Source of the DNA: Emydura subglobosa
Lineage: Eukaryota > Chordata > Testudines > Chelidae
Assembly: GCA_007922225.1 (NCBI GenBank)
Contig: ML679960.1
Location: 6,736,844 to 6,800,843 of the forward strand
Direction of reading: 5' to 3'
DNA: 64,000 nucleotides
Shown here: piece after piece, positions 36,357-47,853 of the stretch
Numbering within the stretch: the first letter of the stretch is position 1
How the letters are laid out: each line of letters opens with the position of its first letter
Notes under the pieces: model-generated
Database searches by the model: none
What the model was told of the DNA's origin: nothing
Seen by the model: only the letters and a program-made list of their open reading frames with translations
Position numbers and translations under genes: made by a program

Positions 36357-37838
36357 GATTTACTGAGTTATCACATGCTTTTGTGTAGTATTACTTTGCA
36401 CTGTTAGACAGATGCTGTTTTCCGTTTCATAGGTGGCTGCAGTTACTAGTGGTGGGAGATATGTTATGTGTTAGCTGCTTTCAAGAGTTATTTTTGATCA
36501 GTAAAATGTAATGAGTTTAATTTGTTAGTATACTTGAATATCTTTGGAAGCCAGAAGAGTTATCTTCATCCCTGCCATCATCATCCCCAATATTTTCAAG
36601 TTGTAGATAAAGGGTGCACACTACTTACTCTGTTTGATCCTACAGCAGGTTATCCACTGCAATGTTTACTATTAAAGGTAAATCTTAATCATAAATTTTG
36701 TGCTTCTCCTGATGAATGTGTTAATGTCTTTGGCCAAGAATAATAAATTAATTATATTATTCCTTGTGCTAGATAATGCCATTGATTACAGAAATCGAAA
36801 GGCAATGGTTTTCTTCCTCAGTCCTCATTCATTTTGTTGGGCAATATTCTGCTCCCTTTATTACTTTTTTCCTAGAGCGTAGGGGGGAGGTTTTCAAACA
36901 TGAAAAGGGCAGGTAAGCACCTTCTCTTATATGTGCCTTTGAAGAAATATGCCCCATAACCTTGAACCAGGTGCCCTGGTAACTAAACTAAATGTAGTTT
37001 TACTGAGAAAAATGGATAAGCTAACCTCTTCGGTGTTTTTATTGTACTAATACCCTTCTTAATTAAACCATCTCACTGATTTAGGTACAGCATTTGCCTT
37101 TATATTTAGATGCAGAAATGATAGTCCTATGTGATACTTCTCTCCCCTCCCTAGTTCATTCTATTTTTTCCCCCTGTGGAAAGTTCCATTATTGTAAGAG
37201 TGCAAGACTTCAACTTTCTTGACTGCAAAGACCCATGGCAGCCATCAGAGACTTCAGAACAGCAGGGTTGGTATGTGGGTGGGAAACGTGGGGCAGGTGA
37301 GATAAACTGATCTGCAGAAGAGATGGACGTTCCACCCCACCCTCCTCACTCAGTGAGAGAGTTAAATGTCAGTTAGAAAAGATTACCATTGTCAACTCCT
37401 TGTAAGGCTGTAATCAAATATCTTAATTTAGGGGTGGAGGAAAGTAAGCACAGAAATGCATCATTAGGTACAGTTCCCACCCCCCCATTTAAAATACCGT
37501 TAAGATGCTAACTTAAAGTAAGGTAGCTTAAAGTTCAAGATGAGAGATTGTCCTTAATTTACCACTTTGTGCCTATTTCAGGGTTCTTGGAACAAGGATT
37601 GGTACAGTAATTTCAGGACCCCACGCAGTAAGCTGCAGATTGAATGGCACTAAGATTTTAATATTTGATTAAAATATGAGCCCGTCCAAGCTTGTATCAA
37701 ATGTGACTTGTATGTCAAATATCTCCAGTATCCACTGTTGCCTTAATAACCCCACAGCTGAAATCCATGTATGTCCATGTGCTGTGCATCACTGGCCTTG
37801 AATCATGTAACATATCCAGCCTCACTACCTGTCAATCT
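36357..37838. other. Non-coding stretch, no gene seen
   Basis: AT-rich sequence with a C run near 37483-37489. No recognised repeats and no supported open frames. Confidence 0.5.
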
Positions 37839-38362
37839 TCTCCCCTATAATCTGTCCAGCATACGATTGCTAAAGTCATCTTCCTTTCCAATTGCTCTGA
37901 TCATGTCACTCGCTCTTTGAATCCCTTTATTGACTTTCTGTCTCCTTTGTATCATGTTAAAGCTATTCATCCTTGACTACAAGGCCCTACATAATCTCAC
38001 TGACATTTGTATCTCTGTTTTCTTTTCCTTTGTGTATTCTCTCTTGCATCCTATCATCTTACTGCTTCCTTTGTCTCCTCCTGTCCTTCACTTTGTGCCT
38101 TCTATTATGCACCAATCCCATGGCTGAGACAGTCTTCCTGTTCTCACATGCCAGTTGCCTTCACTCCCATCTTTCAAATCCCTCTTTAAAGGGTTCTTTT
38201 GCCAGCCACCATCTTTGTCACCATGATTTATCCCCACATCCTACTATTGTCCCATTGTTTAACCAATATTGTAAGTCCTATGGGGCAAATATCTCAGAAG
38301 TATTTGTAAAGGGTTTTATAAAGTTAAGGCACAATATACTCAGGAAAAGCACATGTAAATAG
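37839..38362 (+). mobile_element. L2-clade LINE, C-terminal ORF and 3' end relic
   Basis: Across frame breaks the translation gives AKVIFLSNCSDHVTRSLNPF, then YKALHNLTDI in the place of the LTYKALHGLAPxYL block that follows L2/CR1 reverse transcriptases. Further on, VFTCQLPSLPSFKSLFKGFF fits the terminal RxxPSLxSFKxxLKTxLF segment. The 3' edge (AAGTATTTGTAAAGGGTTTT) resembles the L2 3' UTR. A 129-codon open frame at 37973-38362 overlaps this relic and is not an independent gene. Confidence 0.6.
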
Positions 38363-38631
38363 ATAGGCCCAGCCATGTGCCTTGGATGCCAGCAAACTCA
38401 GGCCTTGTCAAATGATTGAGGCAAGCAATTTACAGTAGCTTTCCATTGTTAATATTTCATCCTTTTTCAGGCCCACAGAGTTCAAATCAGGAGACTGTGA
38501 GCTGGATGTTTCAGTTGTTTTCAGACATCATGCACAGCAAAGAGGGAAAATCTCTAAGGCAGGACCCAGGCCCATACAGGCCAATATTTTCACAGACTGA
38601 TACTTAAACTGTTTTAAAAGACACTTTTAAA

Positions 38632-38840
38632 AGTGTCTCAAATTGGGTACCCACAGATTGAAGCATCCAGAATCATTAGTCACTTTTGAAATCATGGTAT
38701 GAGCATTCAGAAACATCCATGGACTTTAATGGGAGTTGCTGGGTACTCAGCATTTTTGAAAATCACTTATTTAAGTGCCTGAAATTTAAGTGCCTAAATG
38801 GATTTAGGAGCCTTAGGTTAGACACCCATTTTTTAAAATG
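38632..38840. repeat. Unclassified interspersed repeat with palindromic core
   Basis: The part at 38647-38692 matches 20408-20450. The section CTTTAATGGGAGTTGCTGGG followed by TACTCAGCATTTTTGAAAA and CCTAAATGGATTTAGGAGCC is typical of a turtle repeat carrying CTTTTGAAAAT motifs. A shorter related piece lies at about 44110-44210. Confidence 0.45.
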
Positions 38841-39544
38841 CTTAGCTATAGCACTTCAGGCAGACCTTTAAAGGAAAGCTGTACCTATTTTTCTCAGCTC
38901 AGCAGTCTGAAAGCTGTCAAAGTTGTATCTATGAATAAACTGCAACCTGTGTATTTTCCAAAAGTTTTTAGTTACAATTGACAGCTTAATGCAGGTGGTG
39001 GCCACCCTGCTGAATTGTGATGTCATTTGTGGAGAGTGCCATGTGAAAGCCTGGATAAGAGATTGTTTTTGCTACCTGCTTCAATGTGGCTTTAAGCATC
39101 AGAAGAAAACATTAATACTTACGATTTTAAGATCATGCAATTTTAAAGCATCTTTTTACGTTTGTTCATCCATTACTGAAGTAGATTAAATGCTTGTGTA
39201 CAGATTCTTACATTGAATGCTCACACTGCTATAGTCACAAATCCACATTGCTTTTCAACCATGGGGCATTCCGGCACTATCTGCAGAAAGGGCAACCGTT
39301 TAAAATGAAATGTTGTGGTGTTTTCATGATGACATATTTCTTGTCTGTGGAGTGCTGGGTAAAGTGGGTGAAGATTTCCTTTGTGTTTATTTTATTGCAT
39401 TCTACTTCATTTGCTCTTGTGCTACATTGTGCTCTTTCCAAGGGTATATTGTAGGAATGGAAACAAAAAAAATATTCAAGGTTTGTAGGAAAAATCCAGT
39501 TGAAACAAATGTGACTTTGTAGTAGCTACACAGTATATGCATGG
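38841..39544. other. Non-coding stretch, no gene seen
   Basis: Overlapping short open frames (39194-39522) have no protein-like features. No repeat is recognised. Confidence 0.45.
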
Positions 39545-40625
39545 AATTCATAGATTCCAGGACCAAAACGGCTCACTGGGATCATTTAGTCTGACCTCCT
39601 GTATAACATAAGCCATAGAACAAAATAATTCCTAGAAGAGATCTTTTAGAAAAAGCATCCAATACTGATTTAAAAATAGTCAGTGATGGAGAATCCACCA
39701 CAGCCCTGCTAAGATGTTCCCATGGTTATTTACTCACTGTTAAACATGTATGCCTTATTTCCAGTCTGAATTTGTCTCGCATCAACATACCCATTGGATC
39801 ATGTTATGCCTTTCTCTGCTAAACTGAAGAGTCCATTATTAAATAGTTTTTCCCTATGTAGGCACTTCACAGTCTGCAATCAAATCACCCCTTTGCCTTC
39901 TCTTTGTTAAACTAAATAGATTGAGCTCCTTGAGTCTGTTACTTTAAGGTATGTTTTCTAATCTGTGAATCATTCTCGTACCTCTTCTCTGAACCCTCTG
40001 CAACTTATCAACATCCTTCTTGAACTGTGGACACCACATCTGGACATAGTATTCCAGCAGCAATCACACCAGTGCCAAATATAGAGCTGAAAATAACCCC
40101 TCTAGTCTTACTCCAGTTTCCACTATTTATGTATCCAAGGATTACATTAGCCCTTTTGGCCATAGCATCACACTGAGAGCTCATATTCAGATGATTATCC
40201 TCCATGACCCCAAATCAGAGTCACTACTTTCCAAGATGGAGTCTCCCATCCTGTAGGCATGTTCTACATTCTTTATTCCTAGTGGTGTGAGTTTACATTC
40301 AGCCATATTGAAATATGTTTTGTTTTCTTGATCCCAATTTACCAAGGATCGAGATCGCTCTGTATCAATGACCTGTCACCTTTGTTATTTACCACTCCCC
40401 CAATTTTTGAGTCATCTTCCAATTATTCAGTAATGATTTCATGTTTTCTTCTAGGTTATTAATAAACATGCTAAATAGCATAGAGCCAAGAACCAAACCC
40501 TGTAGGACCAACTAGAAACATACCAATTCAACTATGGTATGCCATTTAATATTACATTTTGAGACTTATCAGTTAACCAGGTTTTAATCCATTTAATGTG
40601 TGCCAAGTTAATTTTATATCTTTCT
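39545..40625 (-). mobile_element. CR1 LINE, 5'-truncated copy of about 1.1 kb
   Basis: The left edge AATTCATAGATTCCAGGACC is the reverse complement of the CR1 3' tail. The minus strand encodes SSQCDAMAKRANVILGYI (about 40180-40130), matching the CR1 ORF2 segment MSQQCxxxAKKANxILGCI. Farther upstream, near 40610-40560, it encodes IKWIKTWLTDKSQN, as in the reverse-transcriptase WIxxWLxxRxQ motif. Frames are interrupted by stops. This is the longest CR1 copy in the window and a same-strand paralogue of 35657-36356. Confidence 0.8.
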
Positions 40626-41350
40626 AGATATAAATCTATAGACTGGAATTTAAATGGAAACTACTTAACTTAGGGCAAGATAGTCACTTGTCTTATGCAT
40701 ACTTAAATGACAGTGTAGCCTAAAAAAGGTAGAAATGACTCCAAATGAAAATCTGGATCCTAACTTAATAGGGCATACCAATTTCTAATCAGAGGGGATA
40801 CTACTATACAGTCCTTGATTTTCAAATCTAAAATTACAAATTTTCTTATTTAAAAATATCCAGAAGAAACCAATCCAGAGAGGGATTTTCATACTGGTTA
40901 AACAAAGAATTGTGTCCCTTATTTCAGTTATACAAACACAATATTCTTTGGTCAAGGAAACTATTGCTTAAACTGTCACTCAAGTTGCATAGGAAAAATA
41001 AAAAGAGAGGACTGGCAAAAATTTGAAAGGATTTCCTGAAAATAAATGGTATTTGTTCCAGTTATCCTGTTATCCTCTTAAAACTGTTAATGTTAAGTTA
41101 GACCTGCCAGAGTTATCGCTGATTTAATGAAGGCTAAAGTCAATATTAGGACTAAACTCTACGCTTTGTTTCTTCTGTCTCCAGAATTAAAAGCCAATAA
41201 GTTTGGAGGTGTTTTTAGTTTTGTTTTTTTAATGTTAGGGCCAGATCATGAATCTCAGATTTTCACAGATCCCAGCCATGTTGAAGAGAAAGTCAGGTAC
41301 TTTCGTAGCACCATTCCCTAGTTCTTGTTCCCATAGAACTCCAGCTACTA
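40626..41350. other. Non-coding stretch, no gene seen
   Basis: AT-rich sequence without recognised features. Confidence 0.45.
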
Positions 41351-41357
41351 ACTGGAA

Positions 41358-41843
41358 TCACCAATCATGGTCCTTTGGGTAAATGTTTGGTGGAGCAGAG
41401 GCACACTCAGTTCCAAGGTTTTCCGTGGCACACTTCTTGTATGAAAAGTAGGTCATGAAGCATTTTGCTGCAGTGGGCCCTCCCATGGCAAGGAAGTCTC
41501 TGAAGCAGGTTGAGGTAGCAGGGGAAGAGAGTACTGCAGACCAGTGTGGTTTGATTCCTGCATACAGTTGTTCATTCATTTGGGCATCAGGTCGTAAAAA
41601 GTCTCTCAGTGGAAAGTATATTTTTAGGGGGACAAAGATGGCTTCCTTTTGAGCATGACAGTCAGTTCTGGAGTTATTTAAGGAGACAGGTGAATGATAT
41701 GTAAGTGAGAAAATGTTTTTAAAAAGGAATAAAAAGGGGTATTTTGTCATGCCAGTTACCTCGCTACCTGCCCAGTTAGAAACAGTTTGATGAGGCCAAA
41801 ACAGTGTCGTCAGGACTTCGAATGTCTGGTGCAGGACCAGCAA
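41358..41843 (-). other. Unrecognised 161-codon open frame, longest in the window
   Basis: The frame runs ATG to TGA on the minus strand and is moderately GC-richer than its surroundings. Its C-terminal half is cysteine-bearing and protein-like in tone (TCFRDFLAMGGPTAAKCFMT, then CATENLGTECASAPPN). The N-terminal half has a hydrophobic stretch, YPFLFLFKNIFSLTYH. There is no clear signal peptide or known domain. A splice-acceptor-like TTTTTTTTTCCATTGCTGGT...CACCAG lies near its start, at about 41825-41855. It could be part of an unrecognised repeat, an exon fragment, or a chance frame. Confidence 0.2.
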
Positions 41844-42340
41844 TGGAAAAAAAAATAAGCATCAATCCCTGTGTCCATTTATAACTATAGTTCTGAGATT
41901 AGAAGAGCGTGTTGATTGTTTTTTGTAAGTGAATTTCTGTTTCTTTAATAGATGACTTTTGTACAAAATCAGAAAGCTACCATTTCATAAACACAGTTAT
42001 ATAAAGTAATTCACTTACTTCTCTTCTCTTCTAAAACATTTATCATCTGAATGGGGATGCTGCCTATCAAAGTTACTGAGCATTACATGTCTCAGAACAT
42101 CTCCCTGCCTTTGATGGCACACTAGCTGCCTCTGCAGGGCAATGCAGAGAAGCATTGTGGAAAGAAAAACTGAATCAGTTCACCTGCATTAATTATTAAT
42201 TATGGTGATATTGCTTAGTGTCAAGCACACATTAAAGTGAGGTTAGCTGAGCTGAGGAACATGCAGCCTTTTTGATCCACAGGGGGAGATAGTCAGGTCA
42301 GAAATACATTGCAGCTGGTGGCAGTTCAAATTCCAGAAGT

Positions 42341-42361
42341 GAAAAGAAAAGAAAAGAAAAA
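42341..42361. repeat. (GAAAA)n simple repeat
   Basis: Four consecutive GAAAA units. Confidence 0.9.
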
Positions 42362-42486
42362 TAGAAAACCTGTTGTGGTTCTAAATTTTTCCAACAAAGT
42401 CTATCATCTGGAGTTCAGAGCTCTGATATTTTAAAGATTGTGTGGGAAGTTATTGAATTTAATCATCATATAATGATTTGTAACTT

Positions 42487-42604
42487 AAACTGTAGCTCTT
42501 TGGAGCAAGGATTCTGTCTGTCTGCCTGCATGTACAGTACTACAGCGAGTGTGGCTCTGATCCTGAATGAGTCCTCTGAGAATTATCACAATATAAATAA
42601 CAGC
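42487..42604 (+). mobile_element. L2 LINE 3' end
   Basis: ACTGTAGCTCTTTGGAGCAA and GGATTCTGTCTG, then TGTACAGTACTACAGCG and a terminal ATATAAATAACA, follow the L2 3' UTR pattern (TGTAAGCTCTTTGGGGCAGG...TGTACAGCGCCTAG...AATAA). A 143-codon open frame at 42440-42871 overlaps it and is not supported as a gene. Confidence 0.6.
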
Positions 42605-43970
42605 AAAGTTAATGTCATCCTACTTCTCCTTTTTCTGAAAAACAAAAACCAAAATTGTTGTTTTAAAAGAACAAACCTTGATTCCTGCTGTCTTGTTATC
42701 TGCTGCAGTAGGAAACAGAATTTAAGTTATGTACCAAGCAATGTAAGAGGCAGAATCAGACACAATATCTACATCCATCACTCCTTCTTCACCTCTAATA
42801 ATATGACCTTCCTACACAGCAGGGCAGGAGATGTTTTTGCATCTTCATCTATAAATGATCAGTTTATGTAACGGATGTGGTTTTCTCTATACTGCTGCAT
42901 CAGCAATAATATAGTCTCTCCTTTTCTTTCAATTTACCATTAAGTTAAAATCCATATGTCAAGGGTGAAATTTGTGGTGAAAACAGATCTGCCTTAGAAT
43001 TCAGAGTTTCTTAAAATGTCCAGACATCAGTTGTTTCTTAGAGTAGGGGGAAACAAACATTTTATTTCATGAAGGTTTAGAAAGAGTCAGAAAGAGAATA
43101 TCAAGTCGAACACAAAGCTACTTGTATTATTGGAAGTAGACAGCAAACACAGTTGCTATTCTTTCCTTTCTGCACTGTAAGTTAAAAGTTACTATGCATT
43201 CTTGAAACTCAGTTGGTTAGCAAAGCTTTTAATCTAAACCTGAAGGGACATTATTTCTTTGCACTAATGCCCTCTGAGATACCATATTATGTATGAGATT
43301 ATTAATAAACTGTTCTGATCTCTGGTTGTGCTTAATAATGAAGACTAAATCCACGGCAATCTATAGCCCCAATGTTTAGTTATACAGTCTTTCTTCATAT
43401 CATCTACATGTAGGGCCATTTCTGACCTTCCTCATCAAGAAAACAGCAGTGTCACTCAGGAACTCTTGTTACAGTCAAGCATTGGGGACACACACATGCA
43501 TGCACGAGAGAGAGAGGGGACTACTGCTCAAGGGGAAAAAAGAAAGTCAATGTGTGTGAAGTTGGGAAACTGGAGACTGTAGCACTGCTTTATTACTAAA
43601 GAAAGTGTTCATTGTGGATTTCAATGGAGAGGGGAAGTAGAGTTGTATATATGCCTGTTAGTACAGAACAAATGAATGGATTCAATCACACATCTAACGT
43701 GAGGATCTTTTGTGACAGCTAGTAAGGTATGTTCAGTATTTCTAATCTTTAATTGTGCTGTGGCCCAAATACCTCCATATAGAATGGGAATTGGTTTTAA
43801 ATGTATGATTTGGTTTGATTTTTAACTATAGGTACACATGGTTTCTTAGAGTACTCATTTACCTCATTACTGTCCAAAATGGACATTCAAGCATCTGCAA
43901 GGTGAATTAAAAGCTTTAATTCCAAACATTACTTTAATACAAATTTTCAAAAGTGATAAAGCGACTTAGA
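42605..43970. other. Non-coding stretch, no gene seen
   Basis: A GAGA tract lies at about 43503-43516. Nothing else is recognised. Confidence 0.45.
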
Positions 43971-43976
43971 TGTTGA

Positions 43977-44085
43977 AGGGCTTGTCTACATGACAAGATA
44001 CTGTGCAGCAGGCAAGGTTGTGAATCTACCACACTCTAACTTGCTGTGCAGTAATGTCCTGTGTAGACACTGCTACAGTACAGAG
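43977..44085. mobile_element. MITE-like fragment with Harbinger-type end
   Basis: It starts AAGGGCTTGTCTACATGAC, the same terminus as the intact MITE at 46609-46856. It then runs through GTGAATCTACCACACTCTAA to CCTGTGTAGACACTGCTAC, a likely inverted terminus. The target duplication is not clear. Confidence 0.5.
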
Positions 44086-44436
44086 GAATCCTGGAGTGTG
44101 ACTCAGCGTACTTTACTTTCAATGAGACTTACTATCTGAAATATCTAAGTCCCTTTTAAAAATGGGGCTTGGGCTCCTAAATTGTTTAGGCATTCTTGAA
44201 AATGTTACTTTTTTTCCACTCAGTCTTATGCTGTCCAGCCACAGACAAACTGTGACTGTTTGGTACATGTTAGAAGCAAATTATCCAGCTTGAAAGTGTG
44301 ATGGGCAATTTGCTTATCTCAGAGACAGAGGGAGCCAATATCAGAGGCTTCTCTTTAAATCAATTTCTACAGTAGCAGAGACGTTCATAATAACAATGAA
44401 CTGGATTTCTCACAAGTCTACCAGTATCCTTGTTCA

Positions 44437-44550
44437 CATTGTAAGCACCTCAGGGAAAGGACTTGTCTTCTATGTATTTCCTGTGAAGCACTTAGCATAT
44501 GTGTCACCACTATAAAACAATAATAGTAATATAAATTAATAATGGTTCAA
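44437..44550 (+). mobile_element. L2 LINE 3' end
   Basis: CATTGTAAGCACCTCAGGGA, GGACTTGTCTTC and GAAGCACTTAGCATATG, followed by an AATAATAGTAATATAAATTA tail, fit the L2 3' UTR pattern. Confidence 0.6.
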
Positions 44551-44758
44551 ATTGATCCTAGCATGTGTATATATATTTATTTAATAAAAAGTCTTCACAT
44601 TTGAGAGAGAGTACTACAGATCCAGAAAAAAGAAGAATTTTTCATATCTTTGTCCTTACTGTTGCATTGGAGCAGTTTCAACAATCTTTAAAAGTACTTT
44701 GTTGAGGATTTTGCCTGGACCTCTTAATACCTAACTGTGGATTCCCTTGGTTCAACGG

Positions 44759-44905
44759 AGTGTATGCCTACACTGGAATCGGGAGATGTGATGGCAGCAC
44801 ATGTAGACCTATCTAATCTAGTTTTGATCTAGTTACACACATGGGGCCAAATTAATTGAAGTTACCCTGAATTTACACTGATTCAGTTGAGATCCCAATC
44901 TGAAT
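44759..44905. mobile_element. MITE fragment followed by palindromic repeat scrap
   Basis: AGTGTATGCCTACACTGGAA and the inverted-looking CAGCACATGTAGACCTATCT (44759-44815) belong to the TCTACAC-ended MITE group, running into CTAGTTTTGATCTAGTTACA. Directly after it, 44845-44905 carries GGGGCCAAATTAATTGAAGT and CTGAATTTACACTGATTCAG, typical of the palindromic repeat family. Confidence 0.45.
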
Positions 44906-45283
44906 GCTGTCTTGAGTACTTTCACTCACCCTTCCTTTCTTTCCTGGCTTTCCTGTCCAAAAAAATTTCATAGAGAACCAGAATAATAAACAAGTTACCA
45001 GATCATTGTGCACCAAATTATATCAAATGGAATATATGCCATGATCTTACGTTTCACAGAGAATTTTGCTCTGTTGAATCCTTTCTTGTTTAATGAAGTT
45101 TCTCTAGTCAGTTTAATTTGGACTGATCAAGTTTTCAACTGTTTGAGGTGATGTTACCTCCTCTGTTATCTGAAATAGGGAAAACATTAAAATGTTAAAA
45201 AATATATATATTATGCCTTCAAAAAACATGTTGCTATATGGTCAATAAGGCCAAAAGTATAACTGGGTTAAAAAAAGAATGTT

Positions 45284-45527
45284 AAGTTCCTGGAGGATAG
45301 GTCCATTGATGGCTATTAGCTAAGATGGTCAGGATTGCAGCATCACGCTTGGAGTGTGCCTAAACCTCTGAGTGGCAAAAGCTGGGATGGGATGGGGATG
45401 GATCACTCTGTAATTGCCATAATCTGTTAATTGCCTCTGAAACGTCTGGCACCAGCTCTGTTGGAAGTCAGGATACTGTGCGAGATGGACCATTGATCTG
45501 ACCCAATATGGCTGTTCTTATGTTCAT
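45284..45527 (+). mobile_element. CR1-like LINE 3' end (TTCTTATG tail)
   Basis: TTCCTGGAGGATAGGTCCAT begins a tract that passes CATTGATGGCTATTAGC and GGGATGGATCACTCTG. It ends GATGGACCATTGATCTGACC, CAATATGGCTGTTCTTATG. This wording is nearly identical to a very abundant turtle/crocodilian repeat as I recall it. The octamer-like tail suggests a CR1-type 3' end, but the family assignment is inferred. Confidence 0.6.
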
Positions 45528-45610
45528 TATCTACCTACTTAACTGTCAAGGCATGGAAGATTTTTTTAAAGGTATAAGTACAGTATAGTAAAGTCACTCT
45601 TCTTTCCAGT

Positions 45611-45613
<3 letters not shown>

Positions 45614-45649
<36 letters not shown>
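45614..45649. repeat. (CA)n microsatellite
   Basis: An uninterrupted array of CA dinucleotides of about 18 units. Confidence 0.95.
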
Positions 45650-45652
<3 letters not shown>

Positions 45653-46605
45653 GGCTATGCATGGAGGCTTATGCTCATTTCAGCAATTTTGGACAAATTT
45701 TCAGATTTGGATGTGAAAAATCTGAATATTAGCTTACGGTGAACACCTTCACTCCGCTCTATGTCATTACCTACTATGTGAGGCCCCAACTTACTAGGTA
45801 AAGACTTAAAAAGAAAACCTTATGCTGGAGACTCAGAAAACAAAAAGAGCATGCCCCCCACCATCGGCATCACCTCTAACCCACATACCCCTTTGGGTCT
45901 CATAAGATGAGCCACCTAACAGAAGACTTGTATCTTTCCTCTTCTGTTACGTTGCTACAACTGACGATAGGACTTCTGTTTTCAGTATTAATTAGCTCAA
46001 ACACACAAATATAGAAATAATAGAAAATAAAACCCACAACAACCATGAGGCACTTTTAGCATTTACTAGCTCTCCAGCCAGGCTTTGGGTGAAAATGAGG
46101 AAGAGATCGATAGCAAATGTGCCATGGTGAGAAGCAACATTAATATTTGGTGTCTTAGATGTGTATGTTGCAGAAGCAGTGTATGTGTTTCTTCTGTAGA
46201 AACCAAAGCAGAAGTATTTTTTCTATATTTGTAGACTATAACTGTAGACATAAGTAGGCACTGGAGAACTTGAATGTGTACCCAGAAGCAAAGAAGCAAA
46301 GAAATAAATAATAGCCCATAGTTAATCCTGGTTGATTTAATAGTTACGGTAGTTGAAAGAGGAGACTCTCCTGGTAGGGGAAAGAAAGAACTGCCAGAAC
46401 ACATTAAAACAAGATTAAAAGATTGTGTATCTCATGGAGAACAATTTTCATAATTTAATCTGTTTATGGCTCACAGTTATTTTAAAAAAAGATTTTCCGC
46501 AGCTGTAAAATGTTCATACTGTACAGCAAAAGTCAAACTTCTAAGGAACAGATCTTCCACTAAGGATCTGACCCTCAATGATTAGTGGTCATGAAACAAG
46601 TCTAC
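45650..46605. other. Non-coding stretch, no gene seen
   Basis: The 112-codon minus-strand frame at 46066-46404 has no recognisable domain. No repeats are recognised. Confidence 0.45.
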
Positions 46606-46859
46606 TTAGGGCTTATCTACATGGTGGGATAATGCAGGGGTAATGCAGGGGTGTGATTTTTTTAAAGCCCCTTAACCTGTTGTGTTAACCTGTTAATTAG
46701 TCTGTATAAACCCTGGTCGTGCTCATTAAATGTCACATAGTGTGCTTTAACATAGCCAGTTAAGTACATGAGGGAACTTTTAATGTGCACCAACAGGGAT
46801 GGAACAATTATTGCATAACACATTGCTGTGCATTACCCTACCATGTAGACAAGCCCTTA
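46606..46859. mobile_element. PIF/Harbinger-like MITE with TTA target duplication
   Basis: A 248-bp element (46609-46856) is flanked on both sides by TTA. The left end GGGCTTATCTACATGGTGGG and the reverse-complemented right end GGGCTTGTCTACATGGTAGG extend to about 27 bp of inverted repeat with three mismatches, both continuing into TAATGCA. TTA duplication and GGGC-type ends fit PIF/Harbinger. There is no coding capacity, so movement would have needed an outside transposase. Confidence 0.8.
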
Positions 46860-46862
46860 GAT

Positions 46863-46993
46863 TATTGTAAGATCTTTGGGGAAGGAGCTGTCTTTATATT
46901 TGATGTTTCTACAGCACATTGAGGTTCTGGGGCATGATGGGGGCTCCTATGTTCTATGATAAGATGTAATTAATCATAATAATGATAAAATAT
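46863..46993 (+). mobile_element. L2 LINE 3' end
   Basis: TATTGTAAGATCTTTGGGGA, AGGAGCTGTCTTTATATTTG, CTACAGCACATTGAGGTTC and an ATAATAATGATAA tail follow the L2 3' pattern. The copy begins four bases after the MITE, so the MITE may have landed in or beside it. Confidence 0.6.
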
Positions 46994-47853
46994 TATACTG
47001 TTGATCATATCACAGTATGTGTTCAATGACTAATTTTTTCATCTATTTTATAAGCTAAAATTTACTATCTGGTCCTGAAAATACCCATAAAAATTGTAAT
47101 GTTAACACAAGATTTTAATATTATTGCTAGAGTCCAGTTAATTTATTTGTTCCTTTCCCATCTTTATGATTCTCCCATCTTGGGATTCCAAACATGTGAA
47201 AAGCATCTGTGAGAGACTAGATTCTGCTGTGCTTAGAGTACTCTAAAGCCACTCTCAAATCATTTTCTACTCATTTCATCTGGAAAGTTGGTAGTAAACT
47301 GTTGTTAACATTGTGAAAGGCAGCTGATATAACTGCATATTATATCATAAGAAGAGACCATTATAAAAAGAGTATAAGATGAAGTACCTTCTAACAAAGC
47401 TGTAATTTTAACTGGTAATTAAACTCAAGTGTTTCATTTTTCCCAGTCAGCTCATCAGTGACACTAGAAAATAAATGAACTGAAAGTGAAATCCTTTGGG
47501 GGGGGAAACAATAATAATTAATTACATTCCTCAAGGGAGAATGTACTCCCAATGCTTGTTTCTTGGTAACCTCTTGAGCAATAAACATCGTAATGTACAT
47601 GTGGGGTGGGAGGGTGTTGGAAATTAAGATAATTTAATGTGAATATTCATGAAGTTTTCAGCATGGTTTAGAGTTTAAATCCACCACCATTTATTGTTTT
47701 GCAAAGTCAATATATAGATTACTCAGTGTGAAAATATTTTACACCAGATATAATTTAATATCTCATGACTCTCTTCATATGAAAATGAGGAGAGCAGATT
47801 CCACAGGATTTGCTGCAGTTCTTCCTTGGCACTCCTCCAGAAGTTAATCATAT
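46994..47853. other. Non-coding stretch, no gene seen
   Basis: AT-rich, with an 8-base G run near 47498. No supported gene or recognised repeat. Confidence 0.45.

Noticed and set aside
37973..38362. 129-codon plus-strand open frame
   Set aside because: It lies over an L2 C-terminal relic, mostly in a different frame from the recognisable LINE blocks.
42440..42871. 143-codon plus-strand open frame
   Set aside because: It overlaps an L2 3' end and has no domain or composition typical of a protein.
43205..43250. Lys-tRNA-like wording (CAGTTGGTTAGCA...TTTTAATCT) suggesting a turtle Cry-type SINE
   Set aside because: No B-box at the right spacing and no SINE body or tail downstream; similarity is too short.
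43500..43516. GA-rich tract as a possible regulatory GAGA element
   Set aside because: Short simple repeat following a CACACATGCATGCACGAG run; no nearby promoter or gene.
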